A stretch of DNA of 64,000 nucleotides from Ketobacter sp. (GCF_003671495.1 NZ_RCHN01000023.1:62001-126000); one strand, 5' to 3'. Numbered from the stretch's first letter, positions 1-8,237 are shown. The notes: generated from the letters alone by a model not told the origin. Translations and numbers: made by a program.

Positions 1-490
1 GGCAACAGACCTGCTCTATTTCAATGGCAATGCCGAAGTGATCCGCCGCGCCCTGCAACAGGCCTTCCGCCAGGTGGCACAGGTTGCGTTCCGATGAGTA
101 AAACAGCTGGATACCGCCTGCGGGGTGGGGGTGGACCTCGATCTTGGGTGGGCGGGCCTGGTCGTCCAGTTTCATGACTTCCATGTGGATCACGCCGTCG
201 ATGCTGGCGATGAAGTCGAAAAAATCCGGTTTGGAATCGGCAAACACCGGATAACCCCGGTGCAGAAAGCCAAACAGGTAACGGCCGAAATGACGCAGGG
301 CGTCTTCGCGGCTCAACTCCAGGCGTGTGCAGAGTGCGGCCACCAGGTCGAGGATGGCCTGATCGTCGTAATTGAGGGTGGCGGTATAAACGCCGTCGGA
401 ACCGGCAGCATCCAGCAACTGGTGCCAAAGATCCAGATCGAACTCCTCCATGATCATTTCCTGCAGCGCTATGAACACCGCGCCTTTCAT
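1..490 (-). CDS. H-NOX (heme nitric oxide/oxygen binding) protein, 3' end cut by window edge
   Basis: This gene runs off the left edge, so 163 codons are visible. The start (MKGAVF) matches the usual H-NOX N-terminus and is preceded by a GAGGAGA ribosome site. Direct translation shows the family hallmarks at canonical numbering: His102 in the stretch GVIHMEV, the proximal heme ligand, and the Y-x-S-x-R heme-propionate motif at Tyr131, Ser133 and Arg135. H-NOX domains are about 180-190 residues, so only some 20-25 residues are missing unless another domain is fused. In bacteria these soluble heme proteins sense NO and usually control a histidine kinase or a c-di-GMP enzyme. It diverges from the response regulator/NosP/kinase operon at 829, which fits a joint NO pathway. 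The family call is secure; the partner is inferred. Confidence 0.93.
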   Translation of the reverse strand, partial: MKGAVFIALQEMIMEEFDLDLWHQLLDAAGSDGVYTATLNYDDQAILDLVAALCTRLELSREDALRHFGRYLFGFLHRGYPVFADSKPDFFDFIASIDGVIHMEVMKLDDQARPPKIEVHPHPAGGIQLFYSSERNLCHLAEGLLQGAADHFGIAIEIEQVCC

Positions 491-828
491 ATCGAATCTC
501 CTCATCCGTCTCTATTAACTTTAGAACAGCTTGCCGGTTGTTCCTCTTCAAGATGAATGCCATTGCGTAATTAACCTGTGTTTGACGTAAAAACAGAGAC
601 TTAGCGCAACGCAAACGAACTGCCGCTGCGGGGGCTCTGGTAAATTCGCATCACGGCTTCGCGTATTGGTTCCCAGAATGCGAAAAACCTGGCTTGGCTC
701 GCATGGGCTGAATCGGTGCGGCGCATCGCGGTTTTTTAAAATCAGGTGGTTAGCGCCGCTGGCGCAGGCGGCAGACTTTTTGCTACGGCTATGGGGTCTA
801 TCCGTGATGACCCATTGAGGAACCCCTG
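491..828. other. Divergent intergenic region between H-NOX and the NO-signalling operon
   Basis: This 338-base gap holds the promoters of two divergent transcripts. The ribosome site of the rightward operon (TTGAGGAA) lies just before 829. I see no coding potential with a plausible start and no clear NorR, NsrR or FNR palindrome by eye. Short open frames here overlap both neighbouring genes out of frame and look spurious. Confidence 0.5.
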
Positions 829-2124
829 ATGAGCAGTAAACGAGTATTGTTAGTGGATGATGAACCGGCCATTCTGCGGTCGTTGCAGCGGCTGTTGCGA
901 CGGCGGGGCTATGAAACCCTGGGGGCGGAATCCGGCGCCGCGGCATTAGCGTTGTTGGCAGAAAACACGGTGGACGTGATTGTGTCGGACATGCGTATGC
1001 CGCAAATGAACGGCGCGGAATTTCTCTGCCAGGCCCGTGCCTTGTATCCGGATACCACCCGCATCCTGCTGACCGGCTATGCGGATATGGAGTGCACCAT
1101 CAAGGCCATCAATGATGGCGGCATTTACGGTTATCTGTCCAAGCCCTGGGATGGCGATCAACTGCTGGAATTGATTGGCAGCGCGCTGGCTTCCAGCAGC
1201 AACACCGACCACAACGCCAAGGTGGTGCTGGGAATGCACCGGGAGAACCAGAAACTGAAGCAATGCGTGGAACGCCAGTCCCGCGAGATGGCCATGTCTG
1301 ACCAGTATGTGAAAGATGCCTACCAGTCACTGCAGGATCATTATTATCTGACGGAAGAATGCCTGCAGAACCTGCTGGATATGAAACTGCGCGGGCATCG
1401 GGATGTGTGCCTGCAGGTGGACAGCATTGCCCGCCAGATCGCTGGCCAACTGTGTTTGAAGGCTGCGGATATGGCGCTGATCCGGCGCGGCGCGGCACTG
1501 TACGGAATCGGCAAAGTGGCGCTGCCAGACCTGTTGCTGGGGGTACCGCAGCAGCAATTCACCCAGCAGGAACAAGCCGCCTATCTCAGTTATCCGGTGC
1601 ACACCACCAGCATTCTTATGACGTTTCCTGCCTATCAGGAGCTGGGCGATATTCTGCTACAACATAAGGCCTATCTGGATGGCTCCGGTTACCCAGCCAG
1701 TGGCGACGCCAGGCAGCAGCACCCCATTGCCAACATCCTCATGCTGGCCGTGGACTATGTGGAGTACTCCGTGGGTTGGGTGACCGGGCAGCCGGAGCAT
1801 CATGAAGCCACCATTGCCGCGCTGCAGCAGCAGGCACAGCGCTATGATGAACGCCTGTTGGCGGCCATCAGCACCGTTACCATGGAAGTGGCCACCCTGG
1901 AGAGTGACGCCAGCATCATGGTACCGGTCAGTTCCCTGGTGGAAGGGATGGTACTGCAGCGCGATCTGTATTCTCCCCAGGGTGTATTGTTGATCAGAAA
2001 AAGCACCGCCCTCACCCGCAATATGATTCACCAGTTGCGGCGCTTGCAGGCCAATACCGACCATCGGTTGATTTTCGATGTGCGCTTTCCGCAGCAGGCA
2101 GAGGCCCTCTCGGCCAGTGGTTAG
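829..2124 (+). CDS. Response regulator with degenerate HD-GYP output domain (HnoD-like)
   Basis: The protein has 431 residues. Residues 1-120 form a receiver domain with the phospho-acceptor Asp54 (VSDMRMP) and a conserved Lys in the SKPWD stretch. Residues about 150-370 match an HD-GYP fold, but the catalytic residues are lost: the HD of the usual LHDIGK is Tyr225-Gly226 (LYGIGK), and the HHE before the GYP loop is Gln278-His279-Lys280, while DGSGYP is retained. It is therefore unlikely to hydrolyse c-di-GMP. In Shewanella-type NO circuits a phosphorylated degenerate HD-GYP regulator (HnoD) tunes an active HD-GYP enzyme, and this protein resembles it. It begins an operon with NosP and a kinase and diverges from H-NOX. 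Its binding partner is unknown. Confidence 0.85.
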   Translation: MSSKRVLLVDDEPAILRSLQRLLRRRGYETLGAESGAAALALLAENTVDVIVSDMRMPQMNGAEFLCQARALYPDTTRILLTGYADMECTIKAINDGGIYGYLSKPWDGDQLLELIGSALASSSNTDHNAKVVLGMHRENQKLKQCVERQSREMAMSDQYVKDAYQSLQDHYYLTEECLQNLLDMKLRGHRDVCLQVDSIARQIAGQLCLKAADMALIRRGAALYGIGKVALPDLLLGVPQQQFTQQEQAAYLSYPVHTTSILMTFPAYQELGDILLQHKAYLDGSGYPASGDARQQHPIANILMLAVDYVEYSVGWVTGQPEHHEATIAALQQQAQRYDERLLAAISTVTMEVATLESDASIMVPVSSLVEGMVLQRDLYSPQGVLLIRKSTALTRNMIHQLRRLQANTDHRLIFDVRFPQQAEALSASG

Positions 2125-2182
2125 GCGGGAATCTCTGCTAAGGTTAAGAAGCAATGGACGTCGCAACAGAAGGAATGGCGTG

Positions 2183-3376
2183 ATGGAGGTCAGAACCGCC
2201 TGCAGCAGTGCCCCGGGCCTGGCGGAGGCCTTGGAGGAAGTAAGCCTCCAGCTGCAGGGCTTTGCCCCCACCGTGCTGGTGGTGGCTTTCAATACGGTAT
2301 TTTCCGGAGAACAGCTGGTGTCCGGATTGGAAGCCCGCTTTGGCTGCATCATTGCCGGCTGCAGCTCCTGCAAGGGAGCGCTGTGCGTGGTGCCTGATGC
2401 ATCTTCTGCATATGCCAGCCACACCAATGCCACATTAAGTCTGTTTGCCATTTCAGATCCACAGGGGCATTACGGCGTGGGTCAGCATCAACTGGACCCG
2501 GAGGATGTGCAGGCCAGTGCCAAAAGCGCGTTGGATATGGCGTTGTACGCATCCGGACGTGGCTATGAGAGCCCGGCGGTGATCTGGTGCATGTTGCCAC
2601 CGGGGCAGGAGGAGAACATCATCGCCGGATTCCAGTCGGTGGTGGGGGAAACCGTGCCGATTCTGGGTGGCAGCAGTGCCGATAATGACGTCAGTGGCAA
2701 GTGGCAGCAGGTGTCCACGCTGACCGCAGGCCACGATCACATTGTGGTGCTGGTGCTATACCCATCGCGCCCCCTGGGTTACGCATTCAGCTCCGGTTAC
2801 AAGCCCGGCCCGCAGGTGATGACGGTCACCGGCTGCGACGGTCGGCAGCTGAATACCCTGGATCATACTCCGGCAGCGGCGGTCTACAACCGGCTCACCG
2901 GTCACACCATCGACGGGTTTCTGCAGGGCGGCAATGTGCTTGCCGCCAGCACCCTGCATCCACTGGGGCGCAAGGTGGGGGCCGGTGATCACTACCATGA
3001 ATACCTGCTGAGCCATCCCCATACGGTGACTGCAGAGGGGGCTATGACGCTGTTTTCCGAGGTGAGCCTGGGGGATGAACTGGTGTTGATGGAAGGCAGC
3101 CGCGACAGCCTGATTCATCGTGCTGACCGCGTGCTCTGTAATGCCCTGGATCTGCTGGAAGAAGGCGCCCGGCCCAAGGGTGTGCTGATGATCTACTGTG
3201 CCGGTTGCATGCTTGCCATTGAAACGGATCTGACGCTGATGATCAACGAACTGCGGCGTTCCCATCCGCACTTGCCCATCATGGCCATGTACACCTTCGG
3301 GGAGCAGGGCTGCTTTCTGGATGGAAAAAGCCGGCATGGTAATCTGATGATTTCTGCATTGGTGTTCTCCGCATGA
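2183..3376 (+). CDS. nosP: FIST-domain sensor protein, probable NosP nitric-oxide sensor
   Basis: I chose ATG 2183 (397 residues) over the upstream start at 2078, because the longer form overlaps the previous gene and adds an Arg-rich tail unlike the family, while an AAGGAA ribosome site precedes 2183. GTG 2180 is also possible. The protein carries FIST N- and C-domain features, such as the GCSSCKG turn near residue 55, the ILGGSSADND segment and a C-terminal Cys/Gly-rich segment with CAGC. A subset of FIST proteins, called NosP, binds heme and senses NO, and is typically encoded beside a hybrid or soluble kinase (NahK). The stop overlaps the kinase start by 4 bases, so they are probably translationally coupled. 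Heme binding is inferred from family and context. Confidence 0.82.
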   Translation: MEVRTACSSAPGLAEALEEVSLQLQGFAPTVLVVAFNTVFSGEQLVSGLEARFGCIIAGCSSCKGALCVVPDASSAYASHTNATLSLFAISDPQGHYGVGQHQLDPEDVQASAKSALDMALYASGRGYESPAVIWCMLPPGQEENIIAGFQSVVGETVPILGGSSADNDVSGKWQQVSTLTAGHDHIVVLVLYPSRPLGYAFSSGYKPGPQVMTVTGCDGRQLNTLDHTPAAAVYNRLTGHTIDGFLQGGNVLAASTLHPLGRKVGAGDHYHEYLLSHPHTVTAEGAMTLFSEVSLGDELVLMEGSRDSLIHRADRVLCNALDLLEEGARPKGVLMIYCAGCMLAIETDLTLMINELRRSHPHLPIMAMYTFGEQGCFLDGKSRHGNLMISALVFSA

Positions 3377-4773
3377 TCAGCCGGGAAGAACAGTTGCTGG
3401 AGGATTTATCCCGTGCCCATCGCTTGAAAGCGCGGGCCGACGAGGCCCGCCGGGAAAGTGAATTGCTGGTGTCGGGCACCCGCTCCCTGCTGCAGGCAAC
3501 CTCACCGGAAGATATGTATCAACGGATGTTTGCGGTGCTGGGCAATCTGATTTCATACGATGTGTCTTTTGTGCTGGATCAGAGTGAGCCTGGCACCATG
3601 ATCTGCACTTCCAGTACCAGCGAGGGCCTTAAGCAAACCCTGTGGGAGGTGGACCCGGTGCTTAAACGTACGGTGCTGGGACAACCCTGTGCGGTCTACG
3701 ATATTGCTCGCCAGCCGGCCTGGGCGCCGCATCTGGAACGCGTTCAGCCGGCGCTGGTATCTGCCCTGTATTGTCCTTTTAGTGGGCCGGATATGAACGC
3801 CATTCTGGTGTTCTGCCATCGACAGAAAGGCTTTTACGTGCAAAGCCATGCGCAGATTGCAGAGCGCTATAAAGCCTATATGGAGCAGCTGATCCTCAGT
3901 GTGCACGCCAAGCTGCAAGCATTGGAATCCCAATCGTTGAAGCAGCAGAAAGAGCAGGTGGAACAGGGGCTCATGCAATCGGAAAAGATGGCCTCCCTGG
4001 GCCTGCTGGCTGCCGGTGTGGCCCACGAGATCAACAATCCGGTGAGCTTCGTCACCAGTAACATCAATTTCATTGCCAGCAGTTTGCAGGATCTGTCGCA
4101 ACTGAATCGGTATTTTCATGACCTGCTGCAAGCCAATGGTCCTGCTTTGTCTGAGCTCAGGGAAGAGATGCTCACCTGGGCGGAGCAGGCCCGCGTGGAC
4201 GAGACCATCGCGGATCTGGAAGACATAGTCGACGACTGTGCCGGCGGCTTGAAGCGGGTACAGGATATCGTCAGCAGTTTGCGGAGTTTTGTGCGCGCCG
4301 AGGAAGAATCCAGCTCGGTGGATATTAACCAGTGCATTGAATCCACCTTGAAGCTGGTGGCCAATGAACTGAAGTATCATTGTGCCGTCAAGGTGAACCT
4401 GGGGGCGGTGGCGTTGGTGAGTGGCAACGCCGGCAAGCTGAACCAGGTGATCACCAATATACTGATCAACGCCGGGCACGCGATTGCCGGCCAGGGTCGG
4501 ATCGAGATTGAATCCGGTGTGGCACAGCATGCGAGCCTGGGCAAATGCACCTGGTTCTCCATTCGGGATGACGGTTCCGGTATATCCCAGGAAAAGCTCA
4601 ACCGGATTTTCGAGCCCTTTTTCACCACCAAAGAAGTGGGTAAAGGCACTGGCCTTGGTCTGGCAATCAGTTATTCCATTATCGAAAAAATGGGTGGCGT
4701 GATTGCAGTGGAAAGCAAACTGAATCAGGGCACCTGTTTTACGGTTTGGCTGCCCATAGCGGTTTCAAATTAA
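3373..4773 (+). CDS. Soluble sensor histidine kinase (NahK-like partner of NosP)
   Basis: The protein has 466 residues and no membrane segment. An N-terminal coiled-coil start (residues 1-35) leads to a GAF-like region (about 40-190), a second coiled coil, then HisKA with phospho-acceptor His218 in GVAHEINNP, and a HATPase domain with N-box (NILINAGHA), DDGSGI and GTGLGLAIS. All catalytic motifs look intact. It overlaps nosP by 4 bases and lacks its own receiver domain, so the response regulator at 829 in the same operon is the obvious phospho-acceptor. By analogy with NosP/NahK pairs, NO-bound NosP would inhibit autophosphorylation. Whether the divergent H-NOX also feeds this kinase cannot be told from sequence. 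Confidence 0.88.
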   Translation: MISREEQLLEDLSRAHRLKARADEARRESELLVSGTRSLLQATSPEDMYQRMFAVLGNLISYDVSFVLDQSEPGTMICTSSTSEGLKQTLWEVDPVLKRTVLGQPCAVYDIARQPAWAPHLERVQPALVSALYCPFSGPDMNAILVFCHRQKGFYVQSHAQIAERYKAYMEQLILSVHAKLQALESQSLKQQKEQVEQGLMQSEKMASLGLLAAGVAHEINNPVSFVTSNINFIASSLQDLSQLNRYFHDLLQANGPALSELREEMLTWAEQARVDETIADLEDIVDDCAGGLKRVQDIVSSLRSFVRAEEESSSVDINQCIESTLKLVANELKYHCAVKVNLGAVALVSGNAGKLNQVITNILINAGHAIAGQGRIEIESGVAQHASLGKCTWFSIRDDGSGISQEKLNRIFEPFFTTKEVGKGTGLGLAISYSIIEKMGGVIAVESKLNQGTCFTVWLPIAVSN

Positions 4774-4778
4774 AAAAA

Positions 4779-4806
4779 TTTTCATTCTGAAATTCAGGAT
4801 GGAAAA
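4779..4806. terminator. Imperfect inverted repeat after the kinase gene
   Basis: Arms TTTTCATTCTGAA and TTCAGGATGGAAAA pair with one bulge and one mismatch, just after the kinase stop and an A-rich run. It may act as a weak terminator of the NO operon. There is no strong T-run downstream. Confidence 0.35.
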
Positions 4807-4867
4807 CATCCCCCTCCCCGGCTTTTGAATCATTCCAAACTTTCTGCAAAATCAGGCGTTTAAAAAT

Positions 4868-4883
4868 TGGCATAGCCCCTGCT
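4868..4883 (+). promoter_or_regulatory. Putative sigma-54 promoter for the polysaccharide pair
   Basis: The sequence TGGCATAGCCCCTGCT matches the -24/-12 consensus (TGGCAYR-N4-TTGCW) with correct GG-to-GC spacing and one deviation. It lies 32 bases before the start at 4915, with the ribosome site GGGAGAGA in between. Sigma-54 control is known for several extracellular polysaccharide loci. No enhancer-binding protein is encoded nearby. Confidence 0.5.
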
Positions 4884-4914
4884 CTATCTCTCTGCAGTAA
4901 TTGGGAGAGAATCA

Positions 4915-6117
4915 ATGAGCACATTGCAACAGCAAAACAAATGGATTGGATGGCATGCGGAACAGGTTTTGATGTTTCCGCTGGTGACGCTGCTGAGCGT
5001 CGTCTGGGTGATGAATGTTCTGTTGGCGAAAATGCAGGGCAGCGCCGTTCTGAAAAGCAGTCGCCACATGACCTTGTCCGGGCACGAACTGGTGCTGCGC
5101 CAGTTTACTCACGGTATCTTGCGGCATTCGTTTTGGGTGTGGGAAATTCTGAACGGCAGGGTGTCGTTGGTGGGCATGCCGCTGAACACCGGGCGGCGCT
5201 TGGGAGTTGCTGCGGCAGCGCAGCCGGGGCTTGTCAGCCTGTGGCAATTGCGTCAACTGAGCGGTTTGAGCGAGGCCGGGCTGTATGACACTGTCATTCG
5301 CCAACTGCGTTATTCCCGCGTTGAGCAGTTGCAACTGTTGATCAAGTTCGGTGTGGCGAAATGTCTGTATCAGCAGGCCAACCTGCACCGACCTGCCTGC
5401 TTTCAATTGTTTGGCATGCGCATCAACAATCTGAGCATGGATGAAGCCGTGGCCAGGATCACCGCCGAGCCGATGTACGACAGCGCCCGGGTCGGTTATT
5501 TCGTGAATGTGAATTCCTTCAACATCGCCCACAGCCGGCCTGGGTTTCGCGCGCTGGTGAACACCGCCGACTGGGTTTTTGCCGACGGCTCCGGTGTGCG
5601 CCTGGCGGCAAAACACCAGGGTATTGCCCTGCGGGATAACGTGAATGGCACCGATATGCTGCCCAAGTTGTGTGAGCAGGCTCGGAACCAGGGGCTGTCC
5701 CTTTATTTGCTGGGGGCAGATAAAGGCGTGGCAGAAGCCGCGGCAGCGGCATTGCGCACTCAGTTTCCCGGGCTTCGCATTGCCGGTACGGAACATGGTT
5801 ATATCGACCACCATGACTCGCAAGCGGTGATTGAGCGCATCAATGCTGCCGGCACGGACATTTTACTGGTGGGCATGGGGTCACCGATCCAGGAACAGTG
5901 GCTGCGGGACCACGCCCAGCGCCTGCATTGCCGATCCGCGTTGGCGGTAGGCGGCCTGTTTGATTTCTGCTCCGGACGGATTCCGCGGGCGCCCCTGTGG
6001 ATGCGGGAGCTGGGACTGGAATGGGTCTGGCGCCTGCTGCAGGAACCCAAAGCCAAGTTTCACCGTTACGTAATCGGTAACCCACAATTTCTGTTTCGCA
6101 TGATCAAACACAGTTAA
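4915..6117 (+). CDS. WecG/TagA/CpsF glycosyltransferase with N-terminal sugar-transferase-like module
   Basis: The protein has 400 residues. Residues about 160-400 are a GT26 WecG/TagA/CpsF domain: FGMRINNLSMDEAV, VNVNSFNIAH, FADGSGVRLA, YLLGADKGV and the LVGMGSPIQEQW block, followed by GGLFDFCSGRIPRAP and EWVWRLLQEP. Such enzymes add a hexosamine- or mannosamine-type sugar to a polyprenyl-linked intermediate. Residues 1-150 are unusual: one membrane helix (about 16-36), then NGRVSLVGMP and PGLVSLWQLRQLSGL, which echo the LVGPRP and PGLTGLWQVSGR motifs of bacterial sugar transferases without the catalytic Asp-Glu region. This looks like a decayed or repurposed phosphoglycosyl-transferase fragment fused to the GT. 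The next gene, 11 bases on, encodes an intact enzyme of that type. Confidence 0.87.
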   Translation: MSTLQQQNKWIGWHAEQVLMFPLVTLLSVVWVMNVLLAKMQGSAVLKSSRHMTLSGHELVLRQFTHGILRHSFWVWEILNGRVSLVGMPLNTGRRLGVAAAAQPGLVSLWQLRQLSGLSEAGLYDTVIRQLRYSRVEQLQLLIKFGVAKCLYQQANLHRPACFQLFGMRINNLSMDEAVARITAEPMYDSARVGYFVNVNSFNIAHSRPGFRALVNTADWVFADGSGVRLAAKHQGIALRDNVNGTDMLPKLCEQARNQGLSLYLLGADKGVAEAAAAALRTQFPGLRIAGTEHGYIDHHDSQAVIERINAAGTDILLVGMGSPIQEQWLRDHAQRLHCRSALAVGGLFDFCSGRIPRAPLWMRELGLEWVWRLLQEPKAKFHRYVIGNPQFLFRMIKHS

Positions 6118-6127
6118 GGAGAGCATC

Positions 6128-6787
6128 ATGACTGCACACAATACCTTTCTTTACCAACACACCCCGTTGCCCATTGACGAGCAGGTGCGGGCCGGTTTCC
6201 CGGTGCTGCTGCAAAAACTGGCGGCCGCGGCTGCCCTCTTGCTGCTGAGTCCGCTGTTGTTGCTGCTGGCCTTGCTCATCCGCCTGGAAAGCCAGGGCTC
6301 ACCGTTGTATGCGCAGATCCGGGTGGGTGAAAACGGGCGTCGATTCAAATTCTACAAGTTTCGCTCCATGTACGTTCCCCAGGACTCCCGCTGGGTGGAC
6401 GTCACTCAGCTGGCCAGTGATCGCGACGGCGTCTGCAAGAAATTCAAACACGACCCGAGGATTACGGCCATTGGCCGCTTCATTCGCAAGTTTTCCATTG
6501 ACGAACTGCCGCAATTGCTCAACGTGCTCAAGGGCGACATGGTGTTGATCGGCCCGCGTCCGGCGCTGTGTACCGAAACCGATCGCTACAACGGCCAGCA
6601 AATGAACCGGTTGGATGTTAAACCGGGTTTGACCGGTCTGTGGCAGGTGTCCGGACGAGCGGACACTACATTCGAGCAACAGGTGGAGTTGGATATGTAT
6701 TACATCCAGCACCAAAGCTGGTGGTTCGACATCAAGATCGTGCTGCAGACCATCCCTGCGGTGCTCAGTTCCAAAGGCGCCTACTGA
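6128..6787 (+). CDS. Undecaprenyl-phosphate sugar phosphotransferase (short PglC/WcaJ-C type)
   Basis: The protein has 219 residues. One hydrophobic re-entrant/membrane segment (residues about 28-55, Leu-rich) precedes the cytosolic catalytic domain with KFYKFRSM, the Asp-Glu pair in FSIDELPQLLNVLKGDM, IGPRPA, and PGLTGLWQVSGR. This is the minimal monotopic phosphoglycosyl transferase that loads the first sugar-phosphate on undecaprenyl phosphate to begin an exopolysaccharide or O-unit. It follows the WecG-type gene by 11 bases with an AAGGAGAG ribosome site, so the two probably work in consecutive steps. No polymerase, flippase or further transferases are present in the window, so this pair either complements a distant cluster or makes a short glycan. 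Confidence 0.92.
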   Translation: MTAHNTFLYQHTPLPIDEQVRAGFPVLLQKLAAAAALLLLSPLLLLLALLIRLESQGSPLYAQIRVGENGRRFKFYKFRSMYVPQDSRWVDVTQLASDRDGVCKKFKHDPRITAIGRFIRKFSIDELPQLLNVLKGDMVLIGPRPALCTETDRYNGQQMNRLDVKPGLTGLWQVSGRADTTFEQQVELDMYYIQHQSWWFDIKIVLQTIPAVLSSKGAY

Positions 6788-6809
6788 TCCCAATACCTGT
6801 AGGTTGCCT

Positions 6810-7700
6810 TCAAGTGGACTGCAACGCGCGAAAAAACCGGGCGGAGCCTTCATCCGCCGGGAAGAAGGTCTCCACCCGCAGCTCGTCGGCGGTAATGTCC
6901 AGGGCGGTGCCAAAGGTGGAGATCATGCTGAAGATGCGCAGGGAGGTGCCGTTGAACCGCAACGCCAGGGGCAGAATGGGTTCTGGTGGCTGCAGGCTGG
7001 AGTCCGGGGAGGCATTCAGCGCAGGATTCATCGACAACAATCCCTGCCAGCGTTCCGGCACCGAGGGCAGGTTGATCAGATCACTGAACAGTTGCGCCAG
7101 CTCCGTTTGATCAGGATAGGCGGACACCTCCCGCTGCAGTCGCGACAACAACATACCGGCCACCTCGGGCCAGTTGACAATCAGGGGCTGCAGCCCCTGC
7201 GGGGAGAACGTCAAGCGCATGACGTTGGGCACCGCCTCGGGATGGATGCGCTGCCACAGTTGATCCATGGGCCCCAACAAGCCCATAAAACGCTCCGCCG
7301 CTGTATTTTGCAGCAGCAGGTTCCAGTGGCGATCCACCACCACCGCAGGATAAGGCTCATGATGCTGCAGGGTTAAGTCCAGGGCCTGTTTCACCGCAGA
7401 CATGGCGGCACTGTCCAGCGGGCGGGAGGCAAAGTGGGCGCTGAACCCGGCGCTGTTCAATAGCAGGTTCTGTTCCCGCAACGGAATCTCCAGTACCGAA
7501 GCCAGTTGCAGCACCATCTCCCGGCTGGGCTTGGCGCGGCCGGATTCCAGAAAGCTCAAGTGCCGTTGCGAAACGCCGGCATCCAGGGAAACATCCAGCT
7601 GTGATCGCTTGCGGCGTTGGCGCCAGGTGCGCAACAGCGCACCAAAGCCCGATTGATTTTGTGGCGTTTGAGTGTAAGGCGTTTGAGTCACAGTATTCAT
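6810..7700 (-). CDS. XRE-family regulator with MmyB-like ligand domain
   Basis: The protein has 296 residues. Residues about 18-75 are an HTH_XRE domain (FGALLRTWRQRRKRSQLDVS, then GVSQRHLSFLESGRAKPSREMV). The rest matches the MmyB-like ligand-binding domain common in this family (YPAVVVDRHWNLLLQN, LHPEA-like segments, YPDQTELAQLFSDL). MmyB-type regulators generally repress a neighbouring divergent gene and respond to small hydrophobic or fatty-acid ligands. The divergent DUF2834 gene is the likely target, and a perfect 7-bp inverted repeat sits between them. The ligand is not predictable. The gene converges with the sugar transferase at 6787. Confidence 0.9.
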   Translation of the reverse strand: MNTVTQTPYTQTPQNQSGFGALLRTWRQRRKRSQLDVSLDAGVSQRHLSFLESGRAKPSREMVLQLASVLEIPLREQNLLLNSAGFSAHFASRPLDSAAMSAVKQALDLTLQHHEPYPAVVVDRHWNLLLQNTAAERFMGLLGPMDQLWQRIHPEAVPNVMRLTFSPQGLQPLIVNWPEVAGMLLSRLQREVSAYPDQTELAQLFSDLINLPSVPERWQGLLSMNPALNASPDSSLQPPEPILPLALRFNGTSLRIFSMISTFGTALDITADELRVETFFPADEGSARFFRALQST

Positions 7701-7734
7701 GCTTCCATTGTTCAGGTCGACGCGCGGGTTGGCG

Positions 7735-7751
7735 ATTACCTGTAAGGTAAT
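7735..7751. promoter_or_regulatory. Perfect operator palindrome for the XRE-MmyB regulator
   Basis: Arms ATTACCT and AGGTAAT are exact inverse complements separated by GTA. The site lies 35 bases from the regulator start and 62 bases from the start of the divergent DUF2834 gene, as expected for an autoregulatory and shared operator. Binding is inferred from symmetry and position. Confidence 0.65.
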
Positions 7752-7812
7752 TGTTTGTGCCCAATTGGCAAGTCAGACTGGCTGCACCTGACAACGAAAA
7801 GGAGTGGGAACG

Positions 7813-8157
7813 ATGAAACGAGCCACGTGGAAGAAATGGGTTTTATGGATGCTGTTGATCGACTTCAGTGTATTCAGCGGCTGGGTCATGTGGCAGGTGG
7901 GCTATTGGGGTATCTGGCAGGCGGGCCTGGCCTCACCCGGCGCAATGCAGATCCTGCTGGACCTGGTCATCGCCGGCAGCTTGATCTGTTGTTGGATCGT
8001 ACTGGATGCCCGGCAGCGGGGTGTGAACCCCTGGCCCTGGGTATTGGTGACATTCGCAGTGGGCACCATTGCGCCCCTGGTCTATCTGTTGTGGCGTGAA
8101 TACTCACCACAATCGCAACAACCGGTGAACCCGGCGCCCCTGGCTTCCAGCCTCTGA
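7813..8157 (+). CDS. Small DUF2834-like membrane protein
   Basis: I chose ATG 7813 (MKRATWKKW, 114 residues) because AAAAGGAG is spaced well for it; ATG 7804 lies almost on that ribosome site. Three hydrophobic stretches are visible (about residues 10-28, 48-68 and 76-95), and the spacing of LLDLVIAGSLICCWIVLDA and VTFAVGTIAPLVYLLWRE resembles DUF2834 proteins, which have no established function. It diverges from the XRE-MmyB gene and is the best candidate for its target. The C-terminal tail is Pro/Gln-rich and probably soluble. Confidence 0.72.
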   Translation: MKRATWKKWVLWMLLIDFSVFSGWVMWQVGYWGIWQAGLASPGAMQILLDLVIAGSLICCWIVLDARQRGVNPWPWVLVTFAVGTIAPLVYLLWREYSPQSQQPVNPAPLASSL

Positions 8158-8196
8158 GCGCTCGACCACAACCTGAGCTGGGTCACCGGTCGCTGA

Positions 8197-8237
8197 TGAC
8201 GTTCAGCAATGCTGCTTAGCAGTGACGTTCAGCAATG
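8197..8237. repeat. Short tandem direct repeat
   Basis: The 15-mer TGACGTTCAGCAATG occurs at 8197-8211 and 8223-8237, a 26-base period. It lies in the convergent gap after the DUF2834 gene and touches the 3' end of the next leftward gene. No function is evident. Confidence 0.6.

Noticed and set aside
61..85. TGGCACAGGTTGC as a sigma-54 promoter
   Set aside because: GG-to-GC spacing is two bases too short, and it lies inside the H-NOX coding sequence.
21..614. Leftward open frame of 197 codons at the left edge
   Set aside because: It is out of frame with the H-NOX gene on the same strand and gives an Arg/Pro-rich sequence without family features; the H-NOX frame has the start, ribosome site and all key residues.
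2078..2182. Upstream start for the NosP-like protein
   Set aside because: It would overlap the preceding gene by 47 bases and add an Arg-rich stretch; ATG 2183 has a ribosome site.
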